A DNA stretch of 64,000 nucleotides from positions 303,813 to 367,812 of the forward strand of contig RQTK01000443.1 in assembly GCA_003991915.1 (NCBI GenBank). Reading direction: 5' to 3'. The notes under the pieces are model-generated. The model saw only the letters and a program-made list of their open reading frames with translations, had not been told where the DNA came from and searched no databases. Below are positions 51,139 through 62,640 of this stretch, piece after piece (position 1 is the first letter of the stretch; the number at the start of each line of letters is the position of its first letter). This DNA comes from Elysia chlorotica. Taxonomy: Eukaryota; Mollusca; Gastropoda; Plakobranchidae. The position numbers and the translations under genes are program-made.

Positions 51139-51412
51139 ACAAGACGGGCGGAACAGTTAAAAGAAACGCTTAACTGCCTCACTGGCTCCACCAAATACCC
51201 CACCACCAATGGAGCTCCTTTACATTAACACTAACTCTCCTAGGAGGGCAGATATCGCCAAGGCCATTAAGTCTCTCAAGTCACAAAAGACAGCAGGTCC
51301 AGACGGCATATCACCTAAGACTCTTATGGCTGACATACAGACCTCAAATGATATGCTGCGCCGACTCCTATGCAAGATCTGGTTCACGAAAACCCTTCTT
51401 GAACGACGATAA
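51139..51412 (+). mobile_element. LINE 5'-ward RT segment, inverted relative to its 3' part
   Basis: The plus strand reads EQLKETLNC at about 51140, then INTNSPRRADIAKAIKSLKS, KTAGPDGISPKTLM, ADIQTSNDML and LCKIWFTK. These are the blocks at the beginning of the RT domain, including the KxxGPDG motif. It abuts, head to head, the minus-strand RT tail of a LINE of the same general type. The missing middle of the RT and the opposite strand fit a single insertion with 5' inversion. A frameshift or stop near 51230 shows decay. Confidence 0.82.
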
Positions 51413-51499
51413 TAATTGAATGGCTATGAATTAGTCAACAGTATGCCAACATTTATTAATTTCCTTTGGGGAGCAGAGAAACAAATTGTTTTAGGTTTT

Positions 51500-51554
51500 C
51501 TCTCTTTCCCTCTCTCTCTCTCTCTCTCTCTCTCTCNNNNNNNNNNNNNNNNCT

Positions 51555-51594
<40 letters not shown>

Positions 51595-51665
51595 CTTTCT
51601 CTCTCCTTCCCCCCTCTCTCTCTCTTTTTCTCTTTTTCTCTCTCTTCTTTTTCTCTCTCACTCTC

Positions 51666-51714
<49 letters not shown>
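51500..51714. repeat. (CT)n microsatellite with a 16-base gap
   Basis: Near-continuous CT repeat, with N at 51537-51552. Predicted Ser/Leu and Arg/Glu proteins are repeat translations. Confidence 0.95.
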
Positions 51715-51800
51715 CGGTTTGTATTAAAAAAGGAGCATGCAATGGAGCCTTAGCCTACATAATGACTACAGGTGGCGCTAGTGTTACAGACATCTCAGGT

Positions 51801-51898
51801 CGTAAGTACAACGTCGAGGTAGCTTACAACTCGTCGTAAGCCTTCATATTTCCGTGTTTTACTATGAGTCGTAAGTTTGCCACAGCGTTGTACTTACG
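51801..51898. mobile_element. Small inverted-repeat element R3 (MITE-like)
   Basis: The outer arms CGTAAGTACAACG (51801-51813) and CGTTGTACTTACG (51886-51898) are perfect inverted repeats of 13 bases. Inside are GGTAGCTTAC and two further GTCGTAAG copies in the same orientation. Related blocks occur at 32872 and 60181, so it is dispersed. It encodes nothing. No clear target-site duplication was seen. Confidence 0.55.
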
Positions 51899-52166
51899 GC
51901 TCCTAGACAATGAAGTCATGTTTTCTCAAAAGGTCCTCCAGTCGAGTCTGTTTCGATACAATGCCAATATTGAATTTTTTCCCCTTTGCTCAAACAAATG
52001 TGATGTCATGAACTACCTTGAAGAGTGCTGTCCCTTGGTGGCATCTGTTCGATCAAATTTCTCATTGCGCCAAGATTTAAAAAGAAAGGGTGGTTTCAGG
52101 GGAGGTCATCACGAGACACGAGAGTTAGAAATCTTTTGGAAAAAGTCGTTAAAAAAGGGATCGGAA

Positions 52167-52626
52167 ACTCTGGGCATCCAGATGGAAAAACGTAATGCTA
52201 AATTTTTTCATCTTTCTATAGTCAGTTCAATGGCTTATCTTCCTCCACTTCCCACCGGCTTGAAATAGAGTAATAAAAGAATAAAACAAACACAAAATCC
52301 GCAGGAGGTACTAAATTTCAGAAGGCTAGGTGGTTTATTGCTAAATGAAACGAATCCCGATTTGCTCCCATTATATTTATTTTCATGCACATTGTTACTC
52401 TGGGCATCCAGATGGAAAAACGTAATGCTAAATTTTTTCATCTTTATATAGTCAGTTCAATGGCTTATCTTCCTCCACTTCCCACCGGCTTGAAATAGAG
52501 TAATAAAAGAATAAAACAAACACAAAATCCGCAGGAGGTACTAAATTTCAGAAGTCTAGGTGGTTTATTGCCAAATTGAAACGAATCCCGATTTGCTCCC
52601 ATTATTTATTTTCATGCACATTTTTT
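52167..52626. repeat. Recent tandem duplication, two 230-bp copies
   Basis: Copy 1 is 52167-52396 and copy 2 is 52397-52626. They start ACTCTGGGCATCCAGATGG and differ at only a handful of positions by eye (for example CTTTCTATAG versus CTTTATATAG, and GCTAAATG versus GCCAAATTG). The bases after copy 2 are again ACT, so a 3-base microhomology sits at the junction. A 134-codon plus-strand frame (51864-52268) ends inside copy 1. It has no recognisable domain and I do not call it a gene. Confidence 0.95.
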
Positions 52627-52639
52627 ACTACCTAAAATG

Positions 52640-53030
52640 TTCCTTTTTTTTTTACAAATAAATCACCTGAAGGATGATTGTTAAATTCAATTTTTCTGGA
52701 TATGAACCAGCACTTTTTTTAACAAAGGCGAGACAAACATTATAACTCAGTGATCAAAAGTAAATGATACATTTGCTTAAAAATAGGTAACAATTACATT
52801 AGCACTTTGAAAAGTTTTAGCAAATTACAAATTTGCATCACAAGAGAATATGCTGTAACATAAAAATAAAAAGCCGTAAATGCTTCCTAAAAAAAACCTG
52901 TTTCCATCTTATTTTCCCGATACGCTTTCTCAGAAAGCAGCGTACTCTTCTAGTTTAAAGTCTCTCAGATTTCCTTGGAGGATAATATACGACAAGTCTC
53001 AAGATTTAGAGAACCTGTCATTAGTGTCAA
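52640..53030. other. AT-rich stretch, no gene seen
   Basis: No coding or repeat feature was recognised. Confidence 0.5.
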
Positions 53031-53034
53031 TTCT

Positions 53035-53160
53035 TTACGTGCTACCACACGACAGAACGCGGACTACAGGAACTGTGTTTCAGCCGGTCAATATACTGAC
53101 ACTGACTGGTGCTGAGCTGAAATTGGTAACCGAAAACCGATCCAACAAGTACCTATATCC
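53035..53160 (-). mobile_element. tRNA-derived SINE family A, partial
   Basis: Plus-strand landmarks are ACGTGCTACCACACGACAG, TCAGCCGGTCAATATACTG and CCGATCCAACAAGTA. They correspond to body blocks of family A in minus orientation, with about 30 extra bases between the last two. Downstream (53155-53520) there are several GGTACCGGTACC-type palindromic sites of unknown nature. Confidence 0.55.
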
Positions 53161-53789
53161 CGCTGAACAGGTACCCCGGTGCATGGGATTTGGAACAGTA
53201 CCTGTTCCTGTAACTGCAATGTTTGTATATCTGCCACTGTTCCGGTAACTGTAGAGGTAGCTGATCCGCTGTTCATGAGAGCAGATATGCATATACAATT
53301 TAGTTGATTTCTCGCCCCTCTCTTGCCTCTTCTCTTCTGCATATTTATGTGTGAAAACTGTAAACATCCATTCACGTGCGTTTTTTTTCCTTTTTCAACC
53401 ACGGATAATGTAAGACTATGAAAATGGTCTAGTAGCTACGGGAACCGGTACCAGAATAGGTACATGTGACCCCGATCAGAATCAGGTACCGGTACCTAGA
53501 TATAATTTTTATTCCGGTTGCCTAGCTCTAAACTGACTCAACTAGTAGTGCACGAGATCCGAGCTTTTCTTTTTACCTGACTGTGGAACAACCCGGGTCG
53601 CTTGATCGAAGGTGCGTTCTCAACCCTAAGTTTACAGTCATGTGTTTCATGAGAGGCAGATTTTTCCTGTGAAATCCATTTCAGGTTGTTGCGAATTTAT
53701 TGTTTTCCTATCCCTACATCATTTTTTTATATACATTTATTTCAGTGTGTGTCTGTGAGCAAGAGCAAGAGAAAAAAGAAAGGAGAAAA

Positions 53790-53978
53790 AAAGAAAAAGA
53801 TAGAGACAGAGACAGACAGACAAACAAAGACAGACATACAGAGACAGACAGACAGAGACAGACAGACAATGAGCTAGAGAGAAGAAAATACGCTAAACTG
53901 AGTGAATGAATGTAAGATATAGATCAATAAAAGTGAGGAGAGGGATATTTTTTAATAAAGTTGAGAGAGAAAAATGAA

Positions 53979-54030
<52 letters not shown>
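53790..54030. repeat. (GACA)n and (GA)n microsatellites
   Basis: GACA/CAGA-type units lie at about 53800-53868 and (GA)n at about 53983-54029. The basic/acidic and Ser/Leu frames around them are repeat translations. Confidence 0.9.
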
Positions 54031-54032
<2 letters not shown>

Positions 54033-54039
54033 ATGAGAA

Positions 54040-56840
54040 GGAAAAACAGTGAAAGAGCGTGAGAAAGCATGATTCCACTGACAGAACTTGACAAAGTCGG
54101 AGGAAAAGTTCCACTTAGCTGTTTCAACAAAGAGGTCGGTTAAAGGTTGATGACCGTAGGCGTTGCGAGGCATCTAATGTAACGAGTAGTTTTTACATAG
54201 TTTCTGATTCGTGTACAGGGGCGTTGATCTGTCCTCGTTTTAAATTTCGATAAGTTTTTACTGATTAGTTGGTTTTTTTTTAATTATGACGTGACAAATC
54301 AGTCTATTGGGTACATATGGTTATAAAAAACAACAATGCTTTGTACGTGTTAACGTGCATTGAGAAATATTTCTACAGTAATTGCTATAGATAATATCAG
54401 TTGAAATATGTTGCTGCGTATGATTTTTAAAAGAGCGTCAGCCTGTAAAATCATATCATTTGTCATATAAAATCGGCATTAGTCACGCAAACGGGATAAT
54501 ATATTATAGTCCATTATGTCTTGCTTAATTTGATATCTAAGTAAAGAGGGTTCAAATAAAATAATTTTAGAAGTATTCATAGAATCATTCCTCTGTTATT
54601 CAATACTTACGATAATTGAAATAGTTCATGAAAGGATGGAATTTTTAAACACTATGTTCTTACAATGTTTTTACAACCAGTTTAATTGCAACGACCTTTG
54701 TTTTTCCATAATTTCACTTTAGAAGTCATTTCACTCAAAAACATCATTAGACCTAACGTGAAGGAGAAAAATATTCTTTCATTTCCAAGGATAATCTGAA
54801 GCGTATATTGTGATAGATCTTTAGCACGTTTACTCTCATGATATTGTCTTTTATCCATATATTTTTTTTCTTGGTACAAGAAAACACGTGGGAGTTATCA
54901 CCTTGTTTCTCAAAGTTCTTTGGAATAATTTTAATAACTTTGTTTTCAAATTGTTTCAAACCATTACCGGATCGCTGGTCTTTTCATTCGCATAAATAAA
55001 AAATAATTAAAATAAACAATAATATATTATCATAAAATTATGAATGATTCAACAAAAAATTAACGGCGTGTACGACATGGTTGTGTTAATAACTTTTAAG
55101 TACATTTCTATACGTATAAAATGTTTGCAAATATTGATCTTCTTCCGTTCTAAAGGTATTCACACAAAGTTGAAACATCGAAATTCGTCTTAACGCGTCG
55201 AAACCCAAATAAGACTAGACAATCTCCGTTGAAATAACAAAATTTGGAGAAACTGTAGGAAAAAAATTTATAAGGAGGGGTCTTAAAATCACCTTCTAGG
55301 TAACTTCTTTTACATTTTCGTCAAAACAAAACAAAACACACCCCCCCCTTTCCCCACAAAAAAACACTTAAAACACACACACACATACACACAACATAAA
55401 TGAAATTGAACAAAGGATAAACATAATTAGAAAATGTAACAACAAAACAATGTTTCAAGAACCTGTTTTCAGAGAAAAGATGCGAAACCTAGATTTATAC
55501 AAAAACTGCTTCAGATCTGCGGTACTTTTGTGCTGTCACCGAGAAAACATGAGATATAAAAACAGCCTCAGGTAGGTTTCTTGAACCTCATTACCCTGTA
55601 ATGTTAGATACCCATTATTCTCTGCAGACTTTCCGCGCTGGAATAGTGTGTTTCAATCTTTATCTCTTGTTTTTTATTTAGACTGAAGATTACCACCATG
55701 TGGTTGTTGACGACTATTGGAGTCATCTTTTACAGAGACAAATCTCAGTATCTTGGCAAATTTCATCCACACAAACAGCGACCATCTGCCGTAGGTGAAA
55801 TAAACGCCATTGTAGAATGATCATATTATATCCTCCTCCCACCTATTTTTCTAATCCGGAGGGATCAAGCAGCCTTGTCATTATTTGAAAAATTAAAGAA
55901 AAAGAATGAGCCCTGAACACCGAAGTTTACACCGAATGTGGTTTAGAAGATTGGCCGCTAAACAAATAGCAGGTGTGTATTCTGTGTAATGAAGATTTTA
56001 GGGAATAAAAAAATACAATATGGGTACAAATATCAATTTCCCTGATCAGTTAGCTTGAGTTGAGGAGATGAAGAAGTGTGTGTGTTCTTTCGTTCAGCAA
56101 ATTGTTAAAACGTATGGGAAGACAGCGAGTATAATTCTATATATTCAAAAGAGCAACTCACTGATTTTGGAACGATTTGCTGTCTTACAGTCTTGGTGAC
56201 GTACACGTCACGATCGCCTGTATAAATCTCCCATTGACCATTCCATTTTCTTGGGTCTTTCTACTTACATGACCATTCTGAATTTGACTCTTTCTTTAAT
56301 ATTTTGTCATCACCTGGCTGATCGTTTGCAAGCATAATATGTTCAAATCTCAACGTTAGATAGGGAAAAAGCCACCCAGTTGTTGGTGTGCATCCGCCAT
56401 TTAGGAAGGAAATTTTCAAGAAAACTTTGCCAACAAAGTGTGTCAACGAAACGAATAAAATCATTGAATTTCTGTTTAAAATAAATAGCATGGCGCGACT
56501 GCAAAAAGATCCAATCAATTCTAAAGATGATACGGACTTTGCGGCACAATCTCTTCCAAAGGGGCCAGAGTATAAATATAAAAATAGTTATGCCTTTATT
56601 GGAGGAGAAAATATATGCACATTTGAAGTTTTAAAAAATTCCAATGTCAGCAAATATTGTATTATTTCTCATAATAAAATAACATATATTATTCATTATA
56701 CTAAAATGAATATATTTGTTATGAAAAAACGTTTTACCATTGTCAGTTTCTGAGAGTACCTTCATAATTTTCTTCCCTTCATGAGTGTATCCACAACCAC
56801 CTTTGCTTTGCAGTATAATGTCCTACAGAAAAAGGTGGGA
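54040..56840. other. AT-rich stretch, no gene recognised
   Basis: A 121-codon plus-strand frame at 56388-56753 is lysine/asparagine/isoleucine-rich with no motif. A short patch near 55682-55820 is preceded by an acceptor-like TTTTTTATTTAG and contains ACCACCATGTGG, but no gene structure could be built from it. Confidence 0.45.
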
Positions 56841-56850
56841 GAGAGAAAGG

Positions 56851-57075
56851 TGGCGCAAGTTGTAAGACGTTGGGTCCGTAGTCGGGAGATACCCGGTTCT
56901 CACAATCGGCAAATCAAATTGTCGGACTTTCTCCACTACTGGTGGGTTGGTATATTCATACTGTGACTGGCTAAGACAGGAGTCGTGGTATCCCCGATAT
57001 GAAAACTGTCTAAGAGTGGCAGCATGCACAAATTTGTTAGTCTGGGATCCTGTCCACGATATAGCATGGAAACAC
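56851..57075 (+). mobile_element. tRNA-derived SINE, family A, near full length, plus strand
   Basis: The head reads GTGGCGCAAGTTGTAAGACG (A-box like), GTCGGGAGATACCCGGTTCTC (overlapping the B-box position, drifted). The body reads CTACTGGTGGGTTGGT, CTGTGACTGGCTAAGACAGG, AGTCGTGGTATCCCC, GAGTGGCAGCATGCAC and GGATCCTGTCCACGATATAG. Order and spacing match the copies at 2.3 and 58.3 kb, read in the opposite direction. Confidence 0.72.
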
Positions 57076-57359
57076 AATATTGATATCGTTAGTTTTAAAG
57101 TTATCTCAATATCGATTCAGATTATGTTTGCTCCTGCCACTATCTTTGCAGAAAAGAAAAAAAAATCTGCAGCATATCATTGTCTTACATAGTGCATATC
57201 AGAGGTGTGATGCATTGCTATTTACCTATTTAAAGCTTTTAAGGTAGCTTGCTCGAAAATTGTATGTTCGAATAATCAACATACCGAGCGAACGAAATGA
57301 AACAATAAGCATAGACGCAAAAAAGTTACATCTAGATTCTTCGGATATCGTCTAGTGTT

Positions 57360-57442
57360 GATGGGTTTCGACAGGTTTCGACGGGTTTCAAATAATTCAA
57401 ACAGTGCAGGGTTTCGACAGTTTTCGGAAGGTTTCGACATTA
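57360..57442. repeat. Short tandem motif GGTTTCGAC
   Basis: The nonamer GGTTTCGAC or a close variant recurs about five times (57363-57440), with a 30-base interruption. No role is known. Confidence 0.7.
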
Positions 57443-57591
57443 AGAACTACCTGCACAAACATGAACAATGCAGAACGCATAGCAATTCTGGCTGAAGATG
57501 AGAACATTAGGCAAGAACTTTCCGATGTTGTAAAATTAAAAAGTGAAAGCTCGGGATGTAATGATAGCCTAGATAGACTAAGAAAACACAA

Positions 57592-58030
57592 ATCTCGCTA
57601 ACAATAGAGGGAGAGACAGTTGAACAAGTAAACTCATTCCAATATATTTTGGAACATTGAATGTTGAGGATGGGCGATGTGGAAAAAAAACAATTCTGAA
57701 ACGCATTAGAGTGGCATGTGATGTGACAGAACTAGTCACTAACCATGATCTGTCATTAGGCAAAAAAATAATGTTTCCCAAAAAGTTGACGCCTGGATAT
57801 TTGTGCCCCATTATTGCGAAATGTGGACTGTGACAATCTAAAAAAAACAAAAACAAATTTAGACCCTTCAAGCGCAACATTTTTTCTAAAGATTAATCAT
57901 ATAGAATCTATTTTCAGAAACTAAAACGGCTGCTGGAGAAAGAAAAGCAGAACATTTTGGTCACATCAGAAGGAGGGAGAAAATTGATCGTTGACGGAAG
58001 ATAGAAGCCAAGGCTGGTCGTAATTGAAAA
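57592..58030 (+). mobile_element. RTE-type LINE, degraded RT C-terminal region
   Basis: Translation gives LTIEGETVEQVNSFQYI (57599-57650), then EDGRCGKKTILKRI. A decayed NHDLSLGKKI block follows near 57740, then AEHFGHIRRREKID (about 57935-57990) and a weak basic tail. This is the order of blocks following the RT palm in RTE-type LINEs. Frameshifts and stops separate them. It ends at the GA microsatellite. Confidence 0.78.
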
Positions 58031-58048
58031 AAATTACAAGAGTTGAGC

Positions 58049-58259
<211 letters not shown>

Positions 58260-58261
58260 GG

Positions 58262-58432
58262 GGTTGGGGTTGAGACAGAGACAGGGCGGGGATACCATGA
58301 CTCCTGTCTCAGTCGGTCACATTATACTAACACCGACCCAACCAGTAGAGAACACAACAGCCATGATTCGAACTCGGCACCTTTTGCGTCGGAAGCCGAT
58401 GTTCTACCCCTGGAGCACTGCACCCCCCAGAA
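58262..58432 (-). mobile_element. tRNA-derived SINE, family A, head well preserved
   Basis: The minus strand gives GTGCTCCAGGGGTAGAAC (A-box like), TCGGCTTCCGACGCAAAAGG (anticodon-arm region) and GCCGAGTTCGAATCATGG (B-box like). Then come TCTCTACTGGTTGGGTCGG, GTGACCGACTGAGACAGG and AGTCATGGTATCCCCGCCC. The tail is lost into the adjacent GA repeat. This is the clearest head of the family here. Confidence 0.78.
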
Positions 58433-59640
58433 AGAGAGAGAGAGAGAGAGAGAGAGAAGGACAGATATTAGTGGCGAGCAGTTGCCTCCAACATCACAAG
58501 TGACATAGGACAGCGAACAGTGTATGACAAAATAACAATGAGTGGTTGTGTAGTCCATTATAAAAAAGACAGTTTTGGGAAATGACAAATTCTAATCGTC
58601 TTTTTCTCACACGCCTTTTGAAACAACGAGTTGCTGCAGTTGTACAGTTTGATTCAAAATGTTTGAAAAAATATGGAGATTTGAGAACCATTTCGATAGT
58701 AAATTATTCAAACGAAAATGTTAGTGCCTCCAGCGACAAAAAAGTGGGTGAACATAGAATTAATTCTTACAATAAAAAAACAAACAAGTTTTTGTTTTTT
58801 CAGAGCTATGAAATGTGTACATTACTTCCAACATTAGAATATCTCGCCTTCAAACTAAACTTCAGTTAAAAAAACGAAAGTCTTTCTCGATTAACTTTAG
58901 AAGAAGGAAAGTGTTTGATCTTTAAAAAAGTAGAATATGCACAAATTCATGTGATACCCTAATATATTCTAAAATCACAAATACGCTCAATTTAATGAAG
59001 TTTGTAGACCAAGTTTGTTGCTATTCAAATATCATAATCCTCAAAAAGTAATGCTTAGAAAAATATTGAAAAGAAAAACCAAATCACAATCAAACGAAAT
59101 ACAAGTTTAAAATGAACCACAAATATGTTTTAAAAAGATTTGGATGAGTATAGATAATGTTGTTCATCCATCACTGGGTATTATATTGTTTTTTTGTTTT
59201 GTTTTTTTTTTTACTTTTATTGCTCAAATATATAATCATTGCAAAGCATAAATTAATAACCCCCCCACTTTTTAGGCACGAAGTTAATTGGGTTGTTGTT
59301 TTTTTTTGCAAAATACTATCGCATGATAAATGTGAATATTTGATAATATCTGTCAGTTCTATGGACTCGAAAGAAATTATTTTTGGGGTGGGGAGGGGGA
59401 GGGGTGGGCATTTGATTTCTTTTTGTTCTATTTTTACGAGGTATGTTTTTGTTTTGACGATCAGTTACCTGGGTAAATATTTAGGGAGGAACCTCTTTTT
59501 TCTTAAAAAAATGTAAAAGAGATAAATTTAAACAAAACATTTCTCATCAATTCTTCTTGCTTTTTTATAGCAAGGTTTGATAGGAGATAAAAGAAGGAGC
59601 TTAAAAAATATATTTTCAACGAAAAATAATTAATGCAATA
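58433..59640. other. Short GA repeat then AT-rich DNA, no gene seen
   Basis: A small GA run (about 58434-58457) is followed by AT-rich sequence with motif-free frames. Confidence 0.5.
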
Positions 59641-59659
59641 AAATATGAAAATCTATCTC

Positions 59660-59694
59660 CTTTCTTTTCACTCTCTCTTTCTCTCTCTCTCTCT

Positions 59695-59749
<55 letters not shown>

Positions 59750-59985
59750 ACCTACCTATCTATCAATGAATCATTATGCTGTTTCTCTCTCTCTTCCTGT
59801 CTCTCCATTTCCCTCAATGTCTTCATCTCTCTTCTTATTAAACTAGCTAGCCTGCTGACTATCTATCTCTATTCCACAATTCCTTTCTACTGTATTGACA
59901 TTATAATTCATTCATCTATCTGTGTGTCTGTCTGTATGTCTCTCTGCTTCCCCCCTCTCTCTCTATCTCTCTCTACTTCCCTCTT
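59660..59985. repeat. (TC)n-rich polypyrimidine region
   Basis: A nearly pure TC run lies at about 59698-59743, with TC-rich flanks interrupted to about 59985. Coding-looking frames are repeat-driven. Confidence 0.85.
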
Positions 59986-60180
59986 TCTTTCTGAGCTTGA
60001 TTAAATCTATAACACTCTACATGATGTACTCAGTCACCCATAATTATATTATGACATACGTCTTCAGGGTAATATGACATCAAAGACACAGCCCAAGGCG
60101 CGGTTTTCATTCCCCAGGTATCCGTGAATGGAACGTTAGGGGAAGCCTGCGACTAGTCTTAATACATATGAATATGAATA

Positions 60181-60240
60181 GTTACGACGAGGTGTAAGCT
60201 ACCGAGAGGTTGTACTTGCGATCCTAGACCTAGCCTCAGT
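60181..60240 (-). repeat. Inverted-repeat element R3, copy
   Basis: The reverse complement of 60181-60220 aligns with 51801-51840 with about 6 mismatches in 40 bases, by eye, including CAAGTACAAC and GTAGCTTACA. On the plus strand CCTAGAC follows (60232-60238), as after the copy at 51.9 kb. Confidence 0.6.
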
Positions 60241-60689
60241 GGAGACCATTTTTAATTGTTTCGTATTAATATGGCGGGGATTTGCTTTATGACATCTTGC
60301 GATTTCCTTCAAGTGTGGCTGGAGGAATTGTTTTTGATAGATTATTACACCATGTACACCATAATATTTCTGTTTTTTTCTAACATAATATCTATTTTAT
60401 TCACTCCTTTATTTAGGAAGAAGTGTACATCCCCTGTTGTTTTAGGACAAGATTCAGATTGACATTGTTAAAGTTCGTCACACAGTTAGTTTTGGAGAAT
60501 TTACTCTTTCATGTTTCATGACCAACCGATTTCATGGTATTGACTATCCCAAAAAATCACTTTCTTTATCATCGGTAAAATTACCTTCTAAATTAAACTA
60601 GGTCAAGCTTTGGAGAAATAATTGATCGTGTTAATCTATATTCAAAAAGATAACCGCAATTTTTACGAGCGCTAGCATCCGTACTGTTG

Positions 60690-61480
60690 CTTCAATCGAC
60701 ATGAACCTTTCCGGGTGTCACTTATTTCTCTCAACGCGTTACAAAGGTGTACATTTCCAACAAAGGATCAACGCTAATTAGCTCACTTTTTAAATCTCTC
60801 CCTAAACATTTTGTTTCGTCAATGAGGCTAAATGATGGTCGGCACTTTTCAATTTTTTAATCCAGGTCAACTGGGAGTAAAATCAGGCTGGTTGGTTAAC
60901 TTCACTACTTTTTGTTTCCAAGGCTCTGGGTTACAGCTCCGTCTGGCTGTTGATTGAGTTGTGTGACTGAGAGAAAGTGCTATATGAGAGCGGAAAATAA
61001 ATTGTCTTTTATTGCTTTAGTCTTTATAAGACGCTTTGTTCCAACAACAAAGACTACCTTACATTCGCAATTTTCAAATTTTCAAATTAGTTAATCAGGA
61101 GTGATGTCGGGCTGGTTGGGTAACTTGGGTTTCCAAAGCCCTGTGTTAACAATTGTGTGAAGCTGCCTACTTAGCTTTATGAATGAGAGTAGATATTAAG
61201 TCGCGTGACGTTGATTTATTTAATTCAGAACCTTATTAAAACACAACCATTTTTTTTATTCAAAGAGTAGATCTAAGCAGGAGGCATTCTTCGGTTCAAC
61301 AAGTTAACGCGCGGGGCTCCGCCCAAATTATCAAAGTTAATTATAAACAAACGTGACAGTAGATCTAACAAAGGGGAACAACCTCGTTTAAAATGGGAAC
61401 AAACTACTGATCCAATCGACTTGAAACTTGCTGTTAACATTTGCTTTTCTCTGAGGCATTACAAAGATATAACTTTTTTT
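60690..61480. repeat. Diverged direct repeats
   Basis: Two sets of similar blocks recur. GGCTGGTTGGTTAACTTC (60887) resembles GGCTGGTTGGGTAACTTG (61109), each followed by TTTCCAA and GTTACA/GTTAACA. Separately, TTCAATCGACATGAACCTT (60691) resembles TCCAATCGACTTGAAACTT (61412), each followed by a CGTTACAAAG/GCATTACAAAG block. A GC-rich hairpin CGCGCGGGGCTCCGCCC lies near 61309-61325. The class is unknown, probably mobile-element sequence. Confidence 0.5.
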
Positions 61481-61929
61481 CTCCTAAAAAACTGCTTTTT
61501 CACTGTTTTCTCAGAGCTCCCTTGTTTCAAATCAATAATAGCCTAATCTTCTCATTTTTAACTTTCCATTCCTACTTTTGTTTGATCTCAAGGAAAAAAA
61601 AATAAAATTACAGAATCTAGATTTAGACTGACGCCAAAAATCTATCAATATTCAGGCTGGGCCAAAAAGATGTTAATTTTAATGTTACTAATCCGCGGTA
61701 ACGAGAAAGGTAAGTTAATAAGAAAGACTTAATGATTGTTGCGTTGAGGTAACGTACTTTAAAAGTTTGAAAAGATTAACTATGAGGGTTTTGATCAATA
61801 CGGCTAATCGTGAAAACCGTGTTTCAAAACAAGTCGCGCGTTTTCTGCACTGTCTTTGCCTAAGAAAATGTCGGTTTGTACTTGTTTCTTACCCAATTCG
61901 TAGGAAAAACAATTTTAAGTTTTAGTCCA

Positions 61930-62035
61930 CAATAAAAGGATCAGTTATCCTTCAGCTTTGCCCATTCCAAAAGTACCCACGAATTTCGTGGTTTTACAAC
62001 TAGTCCACATGAATATATAATAGAAGACAAAAACG
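61930..62035 (+). repeat. Interspersed repeat R2, copy 2
   Basis: Relative of 8060-8150, with the palindromic CCCACGAATTTCGTGG at 61976-61991. Confidence 0.4.
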
Positions 62036-62494
62036 AAAAAAATCATTTATCAACTAAATCAACCGTCGGAAAAACAATTGCAGCAACGATATGAAAAAAC
62101 ATTGATAGGGAAAAACGGCGAAAACAATAACAGCATAGCATCAACATGTACAAACATTACGATAGTCACATGTTCAAATAATATTTATTGGTCTATAAGA
62201 AATCAGACGTTTGAATGGCAAACTCAAAAGAAAACCAACAAATATATTAGGAAACAAACAGGCCTAAAAGCATTACAATAAGCATCACTGAACTGTGATT
62301 TACAAAGATAAGTCAGTATCAGACAACGCTTTATCCTGTTGTTGTTTATCAGAAACTCCTAAAAGAGTACTTGTTCAAATTGCTGAATTTTTTTTTAAGT
62401 TGCATTCTTTTTTCAATTCTATATAACTAGTTTATGGCCCGTTCTTTGAATGGATATACCTTTTAATGAAATAGTGTTTAATGAGCATGGTTAC

Positions 62495-62640
62495 ATAGAG
62501 AATAATCCGAGATCGGACACCAAATGAGCGTAATATTGCAGAAAATTATTATGAAATGAACAATGTTCCAGAGTTTAATGATATATAGCCTGATAGTAAT
62601 CCTAGATAGGTAACAAATGAGCAATAAATATAGCGAAAAG
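62495..62640. repeat. Dispersed short motif, two further copies
   Basis: AATCCGAGATCGGACACC (from about 62502) followed by AAATGAGCG, and AGTAATCCTAGATAGG (from about 62595) followed by ACAAATGAGC, each continue into AT-rich TAATATTGC or AAATATAGC. They relate to the copies at 13.3 kb. Confidence 0.5.

Noticed and set aside
51864..52268. 134-codon frame as a gene
   Set aside because: It starts inside the inverted-repeat element and ends inside a recent tandem duplication. It has no recognised domain.
55682..55820. Possible small exon after an acceptor-like site with ACCACCATGTGG
   Set aside because: No matching exon, homology or reading-frame continuity could be found nearby.
56388..56753. 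121-codon frame as a gene
   Set aside because: Its Lys/Asn/Ile-rich, AT-driven composition carries no motif, and it overlaps opposite-strand frames of similar quality.
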